Shown: positions 8,417 to 17,198 of the stretch, in pieces
Position numbering within the stretch: the stretch's first letter is position 1
Layout: each line of letters opens with the position of its first letter
DNA from: Clostridia bacterium
Lineage (GTDB): Bacteria; Bacillota_A; Clostridia; Christensenellales; Aristaeellaceae
Direction of reading: 5' to 3'
Assembly (NCBI GenBank): GCA_017517815.1
Contig: JAFWYA010000058.1
Span: 1 to 58,939 of the forward strand
Length of the DNA: 58,939 nucleotides
The notes under the pieces: model-generated
Told to the model about the DNA's origin: nothing
The model's database searches: none
Seen by the model: only the letters and a program-made list of their open reading frames with translations
Made by a program: the position numbers and the translations under genes

Positions 8417-9194
8417 GATTCACTACCGTACCGGTCATCGCAAGGAAAAGCTGCTTGACCATTTCTGTGTCAACACCAGGCAAGTCGGATACAGATTTGG
8501 CTAATGCATTTGCGACCTGCATGGCAGTAATCTTCCGTTTGGGCTTGCTCTGCCCCTTCGTCAGTTCGTCGAAGATCTTCTTGACGGATTGGGATGTCAA
8601 TTCTCTGGTGGCATTCAGATCATGCCCCCGTTCCGCTTTCACAGACTTCACAGCTCGCATGAACGAATCTGTGATGGCGGTATGGTCTGCCTGATAGACA
8701 GGCGTCTGAACGCTCTTGATCTGATTGGCGACTTCCGGCGTCCCTCTGACAAGATTGGCAATCGTCGCACAAAGCTGGTTCTGGGCGGCAAAGCCTCTGG
8801 CAAGTTCATCATTTAGATAGCTGTCGATCAGATAGGTGGTGTTGGCGAACTCCGGATTCTCCAAAAGGGCGCTGACCACTTGCGGATTCACCTTTTGCGT
8901 ATACAGATTCCTTGCCGCCTGCACAGACAGCCCCAGCTCAGAAATATCGTAATGGAGCTTGTCCGGCAGATCGGTTTCACCCAGCAGAAAATCCGTAGAC
9001 ACGTTGAAAACACGGGCAATACGGATGATATTCTCATCGCCCAGCTTATCCGTTACGCCATTGAGAAACCGGCTTAAAAGGCTATCGGAGCAGCCAATAC
9101 GGGTGGCAAGCTCGGCTTGGGTGATTTTGCTTGATTTCATCAGATCCTGAAGTCGTTCACGAATTGTACCTTGAAGAAAAACCTGTTCTTCCAC
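8391..9194 (-). CDS. XRE-family transcriptional regulator
   Basis: Residues 10-70 form a Cro/C1-type helix-turn-helix (RERLQDLMKSSKITQAEL, CSDSLLSRFLNG, IARVFNVSTDFLLGE). The remaining 190 residues are helical and unassigned. The start is GTG 9194, six bases after AGGAGGT; no in-frame ATG fits as well. It is the first gene of the minus-strand sigma operon and is divergent from the primase gene, so it is well placed to repress both. A weak minus-strand promoter with TATAAT at 9278-9283 lies upstream. Confidence 0.85.
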   Translation of the reverse strand: MEEQVFLQGTIRERLQDLMKSSKITQAELATRIGCSDSLLSRFLNGVTDKLGDENIIRIARVFNVSTDFLLGETDLPDKLHYDISELGLSVQAARNLYTQKVNPQVVSALLENPEFANTTYLIDSYLNDELARGFAAQNQLCATIANLVRGTPEVANQIKSVQTPVYQADHTAITDSFMRAVKSVKAERGHDLNATRELTSQSVKKIFDELTKGQSKPKRKITAMQVANALAKSVSDLPGVDTEMVKQLFLAMTGTVVNHAKATANE

Positions 9195-9476
9195 GTCTGT
9201 ACCTCCTGTGCTCGTTGGTAATGGTTGTCATGATTAGCATATGCAGGTGAAATGACATATATGCTTCTTCACAACAAATTATACGCCCCATTTTCTGATT
9301 TGTATATAAAAATACGAACAAAAGTTCCCATCCTTTTTCTTGCACTTTTGCAAGGGAAGGGATGGGTTCTTTTGTTTTGCTTGCAATACTGCCTGATTTC
9401 AGGGCTGATGGGCATTTTCTCCGTATACTCCGGTGACAAAGCAATTTGTCAAATCATTTTGAAAGGGGAATTGCCC
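9195..9476. promoter_or_regulatory. Divergent control region with a 58-nt hairpin
   Basis: There is no gene between the XRE start and the primase start. Positions 9318-9375 fold into one long hairpin: ACAAAAG/CTTTTGT, CCCATCC/GGATGGG, TTTTT/GGAAG and CTTGCA/TGCAAG around a CTTT loop. That is 25 pairs, three of them G-U, with two T-T mismatches. It is followed by TTTGCTTGC. It could end leader transcription ahead of the primase or act as a single-strand replication origin. GAAAGGGGA (9461-9469) is the ribosome site for 9477. Confidence 0.6.
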
Positions 9477-10097
9477 ATGAATCTCTACGAAGCCGTTAAA
9501 GGAACGGTACAACCCAGGATGGCAGCTGAACACTACGGTTTGAAGGTGAAGCACAGCGGAATGACTTGCTGCCCATTCCACGACGATCGGAACCCGAGCC
9601 TGAAACTGAACGAGGACTACTACTACTGTTTCGGGTGTGGGGCTCACGGCGATGTGATCGACCTCACCGCCAAGCTGCTGGGCGTAGGCAACTACGAAGC
9701 AGCCAAGCGGCTGGTTACCGACTTCGGAATCAGCAACAGCGATGGGAGCAATGTGATGAAGCGTGTGCCCAAGCATCCGCTGCTGAAGGAGTACCAGCGG
9801 ATGTACAAGCTCTGCTTTGGTGCGCTGACGGACTATCTGCATCTGCTGGAAGAATGGAAGCAGAAGTATGCGCCGGAGTCGCTGGAGGACGACATGGACG
9901 AGCGGTTTGTTGAAGCCTGCATGGCGATCAACACCGTGGAGTACCTGGTGGATCTGCTGATGTACAGCGACCGCGACGAACAGGCAGACATGGTTACCAA
10001 CCTGATTGCGGATGGAACCATTGAGCGTGTGGTGTCTCGTCTGCTGAAAGCGTCAAAGGAGGAAGCTGCCGATGGAGCAGAGCCTGCAGGCAACTGA
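9477..10097 (+). CDS. CHC2 zinc-finger primase-like protein
   Basis: This 206-residue protein has a DnaG-type CHC2 zinc finger: C32-x2-H35 and C51-x2-C54 (CCPFHDDRNPSL... YYCFGCGAHGDVIDL). The TOPRIM catalytic domain of full primases is missing, which is common in mobile-element proteins that work with a separate helicase. The rest is helical. The frame stays open upstream to 9252, but ATG 9477 has the ribosome site and begins the conserved sequence. The gene overlaps the helicase gene by 26 bases, so the two probably form one replication module. Confidence 0.85.
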   Translation: MNLYEAVKGTVQPRMAAEHYGLKVKHSGMTCCPFHDDRNPSLKLNEDYYYCFGCGAHGDVIDLTAKLLGVGNYEAAKRLVTDFGISNSDGSNVMKRVPKHPLLKEYQRMYKLCFGALTDYLHLLEEWKQKYAPESLEDDMDERFVEACMAINTVEYLVDLLMYSDRDEQADMVTNLIADGTIERVVSRLLKASKEEAADGAEPAGN

Positions 10098-11439
10098 ATA
10101 TCCGGTCTGGTTCAACGGCAAGACCGTCAATGAAGCCCTGTTCTGTGAAGAGTTCCTGCGGGAACATAAGATGCTCTTCACAAACGGGGCTTTTTTCACG
10201 CCGGACGGCAGGGTAACCAACCCCCTGCCGCTTCGGCGGGAGATCTACGACAAGCTGCGTACTTGCGTGGAGACCGGCTTTGCCAAAAGGATCGGCAACA
10301 TTGTGGAGGTATTGAAGCTGGAGGCTCAGGTGGAGGATTTTCCACCTGAGCCGGATCGCATCCACGTTGCCAACGGTACGCTGCTGCTGGATGGTACCTT
10401 CACAGAAGGGAAACCGGAGATCGTGCGCAGCCGTCTGCCGGTGGCGTACCGCCCGGACGCACCAGCCCCTGACCTGTGGCTGAACTTTCTGAACGGATTG
10501 CTCTACGAGGAAGACATTCCCACCTTGCAGGAGTTCATCGGCTACAGCCTGATCCCCTCCAACAAGGGACAACGGATGATGGTCATCAAGGGCAACGGCG
10601 GCGAGGGCAAGTCGCAGATCGGCGCTGTGCTGGGTCGCATCTTCGGCTCCAACATGAAGGATGGCAGCATCGGCAAAATCTCCGAGAACCGTTTTGCCCG
10701 TGCTGATCTGGAACACATCCTGCTGTGTGTGGATGATGATATGCAAATGGAAGCCCTTCGCCAGACCAACTATGTCAAGTCCATCGTGACGGCACAAGGG
10801 AAAATGGATCTGGAACGCAAGGGCAAGCAGAGCCATCAGGGGTGGATGTTTGCCCGGCTCATGGCCTTCAGTAACGGCGATCTGCACGCACTTTACGACC
10901 ACAGCGACGGCTTTTACCGCAGGCAGTTGGTGCTGACCGCCAAGGAAAAGCCGAAGGACAGGACGGACGATCCCGATCTGTCCATAAAGATGAAAACGGA
11001 AGCGGAAGGCATCTTCCTGTGGGCGTTTGAGGGCTTGCAACGGCTGGTAGCCAACAACTTCAAGTTCACCGAGAGCCAGCGAGTGCAGCAAAACCGGGAA
11101 GCGGTGAAGCGAGAGAGCAACAACATCTTTGACTTTCTGGAATCCGAAGGTTTCGTTCATCTGCGCCCCGGCGCTTCGATCAGTTCCAAGGAACTGTACG
11201 ATGTGTACACGTTCTGGTGCAACCAGAACATGTTCCCTTCGCTGAAGTCCCGCAGCTTCAGCGACGCCATGGTAGCCGTCGCCGCCAAGTATGGCCTGGA
11301 ACACTGCAACAACATTCTGCTTTCAGGCAAACGGCGGGTGTGGGGCTACAAGGGCGTGGAGGCGTTGGTAGATCCACGCAAAGCGGGGTTTACCGACGCA
11401 TCGGTGCGTACGTACGTACCGAAGGAAGGGGGAGCGTGA
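10072..11439 (+). CDS. Phage/plasmid SF3 helicase (P4/D5-type)
   Basis: The 455-residue protein carries the D5_N/P4 helicase layout. KGNGGEGKS is the SF3 Walker A, LLCVDDDM the Walker B, and LMAFSNGD the sensor-1/motif C region. A winged-helix-like C-terminus (ISSKELYDVYTFWCNQN) follows. It would unwind DNA for replication of the excised element, with the CHC2 protein encoded just upstream. AAAGGAGG lies nine bases before the ATG. The last codons contain CGTACGTACGTACC, the left arm of an imperfect inverted repeat whose other arm is at 11458-11473. Confidence 0.88.
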   Translation: MEQSLQATEYPVWFNGKTVNEALFCEEFLREHKMLFTNGAFFTPDGRVTNPLPLRREIYDKLRTCVETGFAKRIGNIVEVLKLEAQVEDFPPEPDRIHVANGTLLLDGTFTEGKPEIVRSRLPVAYRPDAPAPDLWLNFLNGLLYEEDIPTLQEFIGYSLIPSNKGQRMMVIKGNGGEGKSQIGAVLGRIFGSNMKDGSIGKISENRFARADLEHILLCVDDDMQMEALRQTNYVKSIVTAQGKMDLERKGKQSHQGWMFARLMAFSNGDLHALYDHSDGFYRRQLVLTAKEKPKDRTDDPDLSIKMKTEAEGIFLWAFEGLQRLVANNFKFTESQRVQQNREAVKRESNNIFDFLESEGFVHLRPGASISSKELYDVYTFWCNQNMFPSLKSRSFSDAMVAVAAKYGLEHCNNILLSGKRRVWGYKGVEALVDPRKAGFTDASVRTYVPKEGGA

Positions 11440-11715
11440 GCATCATCCTTTCTGATTGGTACGTATGTACGTAGCCATAGAGCGTAAAACGCTCTATGCA
11501 GAAACAGCGGCGGACACATCAGCCGGGGCTGTTTCTGGAGGGATGAACACGGTCGGAGCCGGGGTCAGCCCCGGTTGCCGCAGCAACCGAACATCCCCCT
11601 CGGAGAGCCCACGGTACTTTGCAGCGAAGGAGGTCAGCCTTTGGGCTGACTAAGCGTGTCAAACACTTGTGTTTGATGCGCTGTACCCTCGGAAATCTTT
11701 GATTTTCGAGGGCGA
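11440..11715. repeat. Hairpin array in the mobilisation control region
   Basis: This non-coding stretch is almost continuous inverted repeats. They are 11476-11498 (9 bp, CATAGAGCG/CGCTCTATG), 11501-11535 (GAAACAGC/GCTGTTTC with inner GGC/GCC), 11557-11576 (CCGGGG/CCCCGG), 11573-11588 (GGTTGC/GCAACC, overlapping the previous one), 11633-11650 (GTCAGCC/GGCTGAC), 11653-11682 (14 bp, two G-U) and 11686-11712 (12 bp, one G-U). Gaps between the last three are only two to three bases. They lie next to the predicted oriT. They could fold in single-stranded transfer DNA or as RNA controlling the relaxase gene. Confidence 0.7.
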
Positions 11716-11761
11716 CACGATGAAAGTATCATTAGTGGGTAATTACACTTTCGCAAAAGTG
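11716..11761 (+). other. oriT: Predicted transfer origin (oriT) for the MobV relaxase
   Basis: Positions 11722-11734 and 11740-11752 form an inverted repeat (11 of 13 positions pair) around the loop GTGGG, giving TAGTGGG|TAA. The pMV158 MobM origin has the same plan, with an AAAGTATA-type arm, a GTGTG loop and a nick in TAGTGTG|TTA. By analogy the nick falls between 11739 and 11740 on the plus strand. Two alternative, mutually exclusive hairpins (11716-11737 and 11746-11761) overlap it, as at pMV158. The relaxase gene starts 50 bases downstream. Confidence 0.65.
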
Positions 11762-11810
11762 CATCCCCGCAGCCCCGGCTGGTCGTGCCCCCCGTAAGAA
11801 AGGAGAACCC

Positions 11811-13109
11811 ATGGCAAGAAACGACGGGATCGACCGCACCGTAGCGAGGCACCAATTCCTGGCCTCGGCTGACGATGTGGTCAACGCACAAAAACACAAC
11901 GAAAGAGAAAAAGACGAATACAGCAATCCGGATATCATCCCGGAAAGGTCGCCCATGAACGTCCACTACAAAGCCCCGGACGGTGACTATCAGGAGATGT
12001 TCCAACGGATGGAGCAGGAAGGCGTGATCTCCACACGGGGACTGAAACCCGATGCGGTGAAGTTCTGCGAGCTGGTTCTGGATGTGAACTCGGCCTACTT
12101 CCACAACCACGGCGGCTATGAATTCGCCAAGCAGTTCTATGCGGATGCCTACCAAGCTGCGGTGAAGATCGTGGGCGGCGAGGAGTACATCCTCTCGGCT
12201 GTGATGCACGCTGACGAACGCAACACCGGCATCTCCGACAAGCTGGGTGAGGATGTGTACCACTACCATCTTCATGTGGTCTACATCCCGGTGGTGGAGA
12301 AACAGATCCTCTGGTCAAAACGCTGCAAGGATGAAGCCCTACGTGGCACGGTGAAGGAAACCATCATGCAGGTGAGCCGCAGCAAGAAGTGGGGCAACAA
12401 ACCCGTCCTTGATGCGGACGGCAAGCCCATGCTGAACAGCAAGGGCAAGCAGATCCTGAAGTCTTCCTACAGTGTTTTGCAGGATGATTTCTTCCAATAT
12501 ATACGGTCTGCTGGCTATACGGATGTGGAGCGGGGCGAGCGTTTCAGCACAGAGGAACACCTGACCATTACCCAGTTCAAGGTACTGGCGGAGAAGGAAC
12601 GGCTGGCAGCTGTTACCGGTCAGGTGGAGCAGGCCGAGCAGGAACTGGACGATGTGACCTCTGCCACGGAGGAGCAACAGAAGAAACTGGCTGCGCTGAA
12701 AAAGGAAACCAAGGTAGCGCAGAAGGTGTCCCTGACGGTTTATGAGATCGAGGACATAGGAAAGAAGAATCCTCTGACCGGGAATATCTCCATGACTGCC
12801 GAGCAGTGCGACGCTTTGAAACGCTGCGCCATTACCGGGATCGCCGCCAAGGCCGAGAACCGCCGGTTGCAGAACAAACTGACCACCGCCAAGAAAGATA
12901 TCTCCATCTGGAAGCAACGGTATGAAACACTTTCGGAGAAATTCGAAGCACTCAAGAAGAAAGCCCAGCCTTATCTGGATGCACTGGAAATCGCATCCGA
13001 AAAGGTTCGGGCTTTTATTGATTCTCTCCTGACGCTGGGACGAAGGCCGCTGAAACAGCAGGACCACCAGCACAAGCAGGAAACTGGGCACGAAACAACA
13101 AGGAGGTAA
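11811..13109 (+). CDS. mobV: MobV-family relaxase (plasmid recombination/mobilisation protein)
   Basis: This 432-residue Mob/Pre relaxase nicks oriT and pilots the DNA strand in conjugation. The N-terminal motif HNERE (H29-E31 onward) with YSNPDI matches MobV motif I. The metal and catalytic motif is HADERN (H133, D135, E136) followed by HYHLHVVYIP (H151, H153, H155). Residues of about 260-410 are coiled coil with many Glu, Lys and Gln. The protein is of normal length. AAGGAG precedes the ATG. A ParB-like gene follows after two bases. No coupling ATPase or type IV secretion gene is in the window, so the element is mobilizable rather than self-transmissible. Confidence 0.92.
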   Translation: MARNDGIDRTVARHQFLASADDVVNAQKHNEREKDEYSNPDIIPERSPMNVHYKAPDGDYQEMFQRMEQEGVISTRGLKPDAVKFCELVLDVNSAYFHNHGGYEFAKQFYADAYQAAVKIVGGEEYILSAVMHADERNTGISDKLGEDVYHYHLHVVYIPVVEKQILWSKRCKDEALRGTVKETIMQVSRSKKWGNKPVLDADGKPMLNSKGKQILKSSYSVLQDDFFQYIRSAGYTDVERGERFSTEEHLTITQFKVLAEKERLAAVTGQVEQAEQELDDVTSATEEQQKKLAALKKETKVAQKVSLTVYEIEDIGKKNPLTGNISMTAEQCDALKRCAITGIAAKAENRRLQNKLTTAKKDISIWKQRYETLSEKFEALKKKAQPYLDALEIASEKVRAFIDSLLTLGRRPLKQQDHQHKQETGHETTRR

Positions 13110-13111
13110 AA

Positions 13112-13960
13112 ATGAATTCAGTCAAAATGGATATTGGCAAGCTGCATCCCTTTGAGGATCATCCCTTCAAGGTGCAGGACAACGAGGAAATGGACGCACT
13201 GGTGGAGAGCATCCAGTCGCAGGGGATTCTCACACCGCTGATCGTCCGCAAGAAAGAAAACACAACCGATGAATACGAGATCATCTCCGGGCATCGTCGA
13301 TACCGGGCAGCAATGAAGGCAGGGCTGGAAACAGTTCCTGCCTTTATCTATGCCCTGGACCGGAACGCCGCCGCCATCATGCTGGTGGATTGCAACCTGC
13401 ATCGGGAACGGCTGCTGCCCAGCGAAAAGGCATTTGCTTACAAGATGAAGCTGGATGCCATGAAGCATCAGGGATACCGCAGTGATTTATCTTCCGACCA
13501 AGTTGGTCCGAAGTTGGAATCAGCCGAAATGATGGCACTGGTAGCGGATGACAGCAAGAGCCAAATCCGCCGCTACATCCGCCTGACCAACCTGATCCCA
13601 GAACTGCTGCAAAAGGTGGACAATGGGCAGATCGCCCTGACTCCGGCTGTGGAGCTTTCCTTTTTGCAGGAGCATGAGCAGCGGCAGCTGCTTGATGAGA
13701 TGGGGCGCACCGATGCCACCCCGAACCTTTCCCAGTCTCAGCGGCTGCGGATCTTCAGCCGGGACGGCAGGCTTTCCCCGGATGTGATCTGCGCCATCCT
13801 GAGCGAAGAGAAAGCCAATCAGAAGGAACGGCTCCGGATCCCTGTGGATCGGGTGAAGAAGTTCTTTCCCAAGAGCTACACCACCGCCCGGATGGAAGAA
13901 GAGATCATCAAGCTCTGTGAAGCGCAATATCGCCGGCGAATGAGCCGCGAAGCACGATAA
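13112..13960 (+). CDS. ParB/Spo0J-like protein
   Basis: Residues 1-100 form a ParB N-terminal domain with box II GHRRYRA (60-66). In ParB proteins this domain binds and hydrolyses CTP; in some relatives it has nuclease activity. Residues 105-185 form the KorB/HTH region (LVADDSKSQIRRYIRLTNL). The C-terminus is basic. No ParA gene lies nearby, so it is more likely a replication or gene regulator of the element than half of a partition pair. ACAAGGAGG precedes the start. The 282-residue length is normal for ParB. Confidence 0.88.
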   Translation: MNSVKMDIGKLHPFEDHPFKVQDNEEMDALVESIQSQGILTPLIVRKKENTTDEYEIISGHRRYRAAMKAGLETVPAFIYALDRNAAAIMLVDCNLHRERLLPSEKAFAYKMKLDAMKHQGYRSDLSSDQVGPKLESAEMMALVADDSKSQIRRYIRLTNLIPELLQKVDNGQIALTPAVELSFLQEHEQRQLLDEMGRTDATPNLSQSQRLRIFSRDGRLSPDVICAILSEEKANQKERLRIPVDRVKKFFPKSYTTARMEEEIIKLCEAQYRRRMSREAR

Positions 13961-13991
13961 AAAATCCACACATTTGTAGGAGGAAATTGAT

Positions 13992-14171
13992 ATGAATAAA
14001 ATGATGAAGAACCATGACGCTGCTTACTGCTTCGCGGCGCTGAAGCTGCTGGAGCAGGTACACAAGGACGGTCACATTCCGGCATTCATGTTCCGGAACA
14101 TTCTGAATGATTACGCCGATGTGGTGGATCTGTCTCAGTTCACCGTACTGGCAGAAAAGGAGATGGCATAA
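13992..14171 (+). CDS. Small conserved-type protein of the mobile element (59 aa)
   Basis: A 59-residue reading frame beginning MNKMMKNHDAAYCF sits between the ParB-like and recombinase genes. AGGAGGA stands seven bases ahead of its ATG, and its TAATG junction overlaps the recombinase start. It is mostly helical and acidic. I believe such short ORFs often precede the recombinase in clostridial elements, but no function is known to me. An excision helper is one possibility. Confidence 0.6.
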   Translation: MNKMMKNHDAAYCFAALKLLEQVHKDGHIPAFMFRNILNDYADVVDLSQFTVLAEKEMA

Positions 14172-16033
14172 TGTACACAGCATTTGGAAAATCCCGAGTG
14201 GTCATCTATGCCCGTGTTTCCACGGAACACGAAGCCCAGCTTTCCGCGCTGGAAAACCAGATTGATTGGTACAAGCCCATTCTGGAGGCAAGACCGTAAT
14301 GGGAGCTGGCCGGTCACTATATTGATGAAGGCATCACCGGCACATCGGCTGAAAAGCGTCCCCAGTTCATGCGGATGATCGAAGATGCCAAGCACAAGAA
14401 ATTCGATATGATCATCACCCGTGAGGTATCCCGTTTCGCCCGAAACACGGTGGACACCCTGCAGTACACCCGTATGCTGAAAGAGCATGGTGTAGCCGTG
14501 TTCTTTCTGAATGACAACATCAACACCTTCGATGGCGACGGCGAATTACGGCTGACGATCATGGCAACGCTGGCGCAGGACGAAAGCCGAAAGACATCCA
14601 TCCGTGTGAAAAGCGGTCAGCAGACCTCTATGGACAACGGCGTTATCTACGGGAATGGCAACATTCTTGGGTATACACGATATGAATGGAAGGAAGGGGA
14701 CAAGAAACATGTAGAGATGCGGATCAACCCGGAGCAGGCCAAAACGGTACGAACCATCTTTGATATGTATCTGGCCGGCGAAGGTCTGATAGCCATCAAA
14801 TACGAGCTGGAAAAGCTGGGCTACAAGACCTCCACGGGAAAGAGCAACTGGCACGGCACAGTGATCTCCCACATACTGAAAAACACCTTCTACTGTGGCA
14901 TCATGACCTACCACAAGGAATACACGCCGGACTACCTGAAGCAGAAGAAGGTAAAGAATTACGGTGAGATGGAGTACACGCGGGTGCAGGGCACCCACGA
15001 ACCCATCGTGACCGTAGAGGAATTTGAAAGGGTGCAGAAAATCATGGCAAGCAGACAGATGAGCTACCCCACCGAGAACAACACGGCGGCGAAGAAAGGC
15101 AAGAAAAACCGGACAACCGTATGGGGCAAACTGTTGGTTTGTTCCTGCGGACACAACTTCAACATGCGCTTCTGGAACAAGAAGGACCGGCAGGTGCAGC
15201 ACTCCTTCCAGTGCTATGGCAGCCTCCGCTCCGGCTCCTACCAGACCAGACTCAACAAGGGACTTTCGGTGGAGGGCATCTGCCGCACGCCCATGATCCC
15301 TGAATGGCGATTGCAGATGATGGCCAACCTGATCTTCCGCAACTATCTGAACAACAAGGCAAAGGTGCTGGCGCTGGCTAACTCCATGCTGGAAGCCCAC
15401 ATTGACGATCCGGAAGAGGAAGACAACACTCAGGAACTGATGGAAGCCAAGCAACAGGAACTGGCACATCTGGAAAAGAAGCTGGACGGTTACATCGAGA
15501 TGCGCTCCGAAGGGGAGATGAGCAAGGAGATGTTCACCCGGAAGGCCTCCGAAGTGGATGCCAGAATCAAGCAGCTTCAGGATGAGCTTTCCAAGCTGGA
15601 GCATCGGGCAAAGCCCAAGCCGGTGACCAACTACCGGGAGAAGCTGACCGTGCTGCAGTACGCCCTGGAGCAGTACACCCACGTGGACGAAGGCAAGGAT
15701 GTTCCCGAAAGCGTCATCGAAGCCTTTGTGGAGAGAATCGTGGCTTCCCCCGATGGCTTTGAGTGGTTTCTGCGGTTCGAGGGCGAACCGGACAAGCCCC
15801 TCTTCTGCCAGATCGAGGGCAAGAGGAAGAAGTCTGCAAAGGTTATGATTGCTGGGGAAATTTCCCCAAGCGAGGATTGTAGCGGCGCAGGCTGCTATCA
15901 AGGGCTAATAATCTATTCAATCAACCGCCCATGGCTTCACCGCCATGGGCGGTTTTTCAAAGCAGGAGAATGCCATGTTTACCAAAGAACAGCTGAAAGA
16001 ACAGATTCGCCAGATGGGTGTGCAGCCCGATGA
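14171..16033 (+). pseudogene. Serine recombinase (integrase), interrupted by an in-frame TAA
   Basis: The gene starts at 14171 with a resolvase domain (VVIYARVSTEHEAQ, catalytic S17). TAA at 14297-14299 (codon 43) interrupts it. The same frame continues with WELAGHYIDEGITGTS and SRFARN, then a recombinase domain, a zinc-ribbon region (CSCGHNFNM ... CRTP) and a coiled coil. A GAA-to-TAA change would explain the stop. The piece restarting at ATG 14369 lacks the catalytic serine. At the 3' end the frame passes through a terminator (15923-15957) and overlaps the aac(3)-like gene, suggesting loss of the native stop or junction DNA. It would have integrated the element; it is probably inactive unless the stop is suppressed or a sequencing error. 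Confidence 0.8.
15923..15957 (+). terminator. Terminator at the end of the mobile element
   Basis: A perfect 13-bp stem (AACCGCCCATGGC/GCCATGGGCGGTT), a 6-nt loop and a T-run. The open recombinase frame runs through it, which supports an earlier natural stop codon just upstream; TAATAA is present out of frame at about 15906. Confidence 0.85.
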
Positions 16034-16766
16034 CACCGTGCTGATTCATACTTCCATGAAAGCTATTGGCGAAGTGGAAGGCGGTGCTGACACCGTTATC
16101 GACGCTTTTATTGAATGTCTGCCAGATGGCCTTTTTCTGGTACCCACGCACACATGGGGTGTTGTGAATAAAAATCAGCCTGTCTACGATGTACGTTCCA
16201 CCGTGCCAAATATTGGCGCACTCCCCCGTGTAGCCGCTTTCCGAAAAGATGGTATCCGTTCGCTGCACGTCACCCACTCCATCTGGGCGCATGGCAAAGG
16301 CGCAGAGACATTCATTCAGGGTGAAGAGCATGCCGAAACACCCTGTCCCGTGGGCTTTGCATGGTCAAGGCTGGCCAATGTCAGGGCGAAGATCCTTCTG
16401 CTGGGCGTGACCCATGCGCGGGATACCTTCATCCATTCCATTGATGAGCTGGCTGCTATTCCAGACCGCATCCAGCCCATTCCCTATGAGGTCACCTGTA
16501 TCGACTGGAATGGCAACGTCATTCGTCACCCCATGCACCCGCACTACTGTACCAAAACAGACGGCATTTCCGAATATTTTATTAATTTTGAGAAAGCACT
16601 TGTTTCTCAAGGCGCACAGACATTCGGAAAGCTCGGAAACGCTGAAGTGCGCATCATTGACGCACAGAAGTGTCAGGACATCATTATGCGCATTTATTCT
16701 CGCACAGATGACTATGACCAGTTTGTCACATTCTTTGATATTCCTGAAGAAATGTATCAGCCGTAA
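15975..16766 (+). CDS. AAC(3)-family N-acetyltransferase
   Basis: The 263-residue protein matches the antibiotic N-acetyltransferase family, which acetylates the 3-amino group of aminoglycosides with acetyl-CoA. It shows LIHTSMKAIGEVEGGADTVI, VPTHTWG, THSIWAHG and LLLGVTHARDTFIHSIDELA at the expected positions. Many chromosomal members (YokD-like) have other or unknown substrates, so resistance should not be assumed. ATG 15975 follows CAGGAG by about seven bases; the upstream in-frame ATG at 15945 lies inside the terminator. The gene is the first beyond the mobile element. A HIT gene follows after 12 bases, probably as one operon. Confidence 0.85.
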   Translation: MFTKEQLKEQIRQMGVQPDDTVLIHTSMKAIGEVEGGADTVIDAFIECLPDGLFLVPTHTWGVVNKNQPVYDVRSTVPNIGALPRVAAFRKDGIRSLHVTHSIWAHGKGAETFIQGEEHAETPCPVGFAWSRLANVRAKILLLGVTHARDTFIHSIDELAAIPDRIQPIPYEVTCIDWNGNVIRHPMHPHYCTKTDGISEYFINFEKALVSQGAQTFGKLGNAEVRIIDAQKCQDIIMRIYSRTDDYDQFVTFFDIPEEMYQP

Positions 16767-16778
16767 GGAGGCTATATC

Positions 16779-17198
16779 ATGAAAGATCATAACTGTGGTT
16801 ACTGCATGCGAGGCGAACTGCTGGATGCCTTTGGCATTCATATTTGCGACCTGAGTGTCAGTTCGCTGATTCTGTTCAAGGAACAAAGTCATCCTGGCCG
16901 CTGCATCGTGGCCTACAAGGATCACGTCAGTGAAATCATCAACCTGACAGATGAGGAGCGCAACGCTTTCTTTGCTGATGTCAATCGTGCCGCCAAGGCC
17001 ATTCATGCTGCCTTCAAGCCTAACAAAGTGAACTATGGTGCGTACGGCGACACCGGCTGTCATTTGCATTTTCATCTCGTTCCCAAATATAAGGACGAGT
17101 ATGAATGGGGCGGCGTGTTTGCCATGAACCCCGGCCAAACGCTGCTCAGCGACGCTGAGTACGCTGAAATGATCGAAAAGATCAAGGCGAATCTGTGA
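16779..17198 (+). CDS. HIT-family nucleotide hydrolase
   Basis: The 139-residue protein has the histidine-triad motif HLHFHLVP near residue 92, the signature of HIT enzymes, which hydrolyse nucleotide phosphoramidates or dinucleotides. An N-terminal CGYC pair could bind zinc, as in many HIT proteins. It sits directly behind the acetyltransferase gene with AAGGAGG as ribosome site. A second HIT gene, of the Hint type, lies at 36947-37345. Confidence 0.9.
   Translation: MKDHNCGYCMRGELLDAFGIHICDLSVSSLILFKEQSHPGRCIVAYKDHVSEIINLTDEERNAFFADVNRAAKAIHAAFKPNKVNYGAYGDTGCHLHFHLVPKYKDEYEWGGVFAMNPGQTLLSDAEYAEMIEKIKANL

Noticed and set aside
13112..13960. A ParABS partition pair.
   Set aside because: No ParA-type ATPase gene adjoins the ParB-like gene.
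14546..15901. A 451-codon minus-strand open frame.
   Set aside because: It is antisense to the recombinase, whose domains are clear on the plus strand.
15880..15960. Integration into a tRNA gene.
   Set aside because: No cloverleaf or tRNA 3' end is recognisable around the recombinase end.
7793..16033. A self-transmissible conjugative element.
   Set aside because: No coupling protein, VirB4-like ATPase or other type IV secretion gene is present; a relaxase and oriT alone indicate a mobilizable element.
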